Source: an uncultured Lachnospiraceae bacterium (lineage in GTDB: Bacteria > Bacillota > Clostridia > Lachnospirales > Lachnospiraceae). From it: a stretch of DNA of 6,409 nucleotides. The position numbers and the translations under genes were made by a program. The notes below the pieces were generated by a model. It did no database searches, was not told the origin of the DNA, and saw only the letters and a program-made list of their open reading frames with translations. The first letter of the stretch is position 1, and each line of letters begins with the position of its first letter. The stretch is from positions 1 to 6,409 of the forward strand of contig CAMPBP010000078.1 in the NCBI GenBank assembly GCA_946639085.1, in the 5' to 3' direction. Below, piece after piece: positions 6,347 to 6,409 of the stretch.

Positions 6347-6409
6347 ATGAGCGAGATTAACTTAGCGGATATAAGAGGAGACATAGAAAAGCTTCTTAAA
6401 TACATTCCC
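6347..6409 (+). CDS. Partial CDS, 5' end only, unidentified protein
   Basis: An open frame starts at ATG 6347 and remains open to the last base of the window (21 codons; MSEINLADIRGDIEKLLKYI then Pro). A purine-rich GGGGGA (6335-6340) sits 6 nt upstream as a plausible ribosome binding site. The gene is divergent from the ATPase-oxidoreductase gene, with about 200 bp between their starts. The visible part is short, charged and probably helical, with no signal peptide. I do not recognise the family, and too little is present to suggest a function. Confidence 0.6.
   Translation, partial: MSEINLADIRGDIEKLLKYIP

Overview
The window reads as a piece of a low-to-moderate-GC Firmicutes chromosome. 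It has strong GGAGG-type ribosome binding sites, sigma-A-like promoters, AT-rich intergenic DNA and intrinsic terminators with T tracts. The protein styles (a LacI regulator of a type I associate with Clostridia, a CbxX/CfxQ-type AAA+ ATPase, a large orphan cyclic-nucleotide-binding-fold protein) suggest a Lachnospiraceae-like anaerobe. That placement is inference from familiarity; no taxonomic marker gene is present.

Layout: 1-211 holds 2.7 exact copies of a 78-bp direct repeat, each able to form a two-tier hairpin. A promoter at 290-317 drives a monocistronic gene (370-2643) for a 757-residue protein: an N-terminal cNMP-binding-like beta-roll, no DNA-binding domain, and a large C-terminal part I do not recognise. 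A 395-bp AT-rich intergenic region (2644-3038) follows, with several palindromes and a 15-bp stem-loop. It ends in the promoter of a LacI-family repressor (3039-4037). A bidirectional terminator (4039-4074) separates this from a convergent gene (4083-6149, minus strand). That gene's single open frame joins a complete CbxX/CfxQ-type AAA+ ATPase to a complete Gfo/Idh/MocA-family NAD(P)-dependent oxidoreductase. A divergent intergenic region of about 200 bp then leads to the first 21 codons of a gene running off the right edge (6347-6409).

How the genes relate: all four appear to be separately transcribed, with no operon visible. The most unusual item is the ATPase-oxidoreductase fusion. One reading is a metabolic enzyme tied to its own remodelling ATPase, loosely comparable to CbbX acting on Rubisco, but that function is speculation. 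The fusion could also be a recent frameshift or assembly product, because the junction carries a near-copy of a standalone oxidoreductase start. The LacI protein is adjacent and convergent and might sense a related sugar, but no operator near the oxidoreductase promoter supports this.
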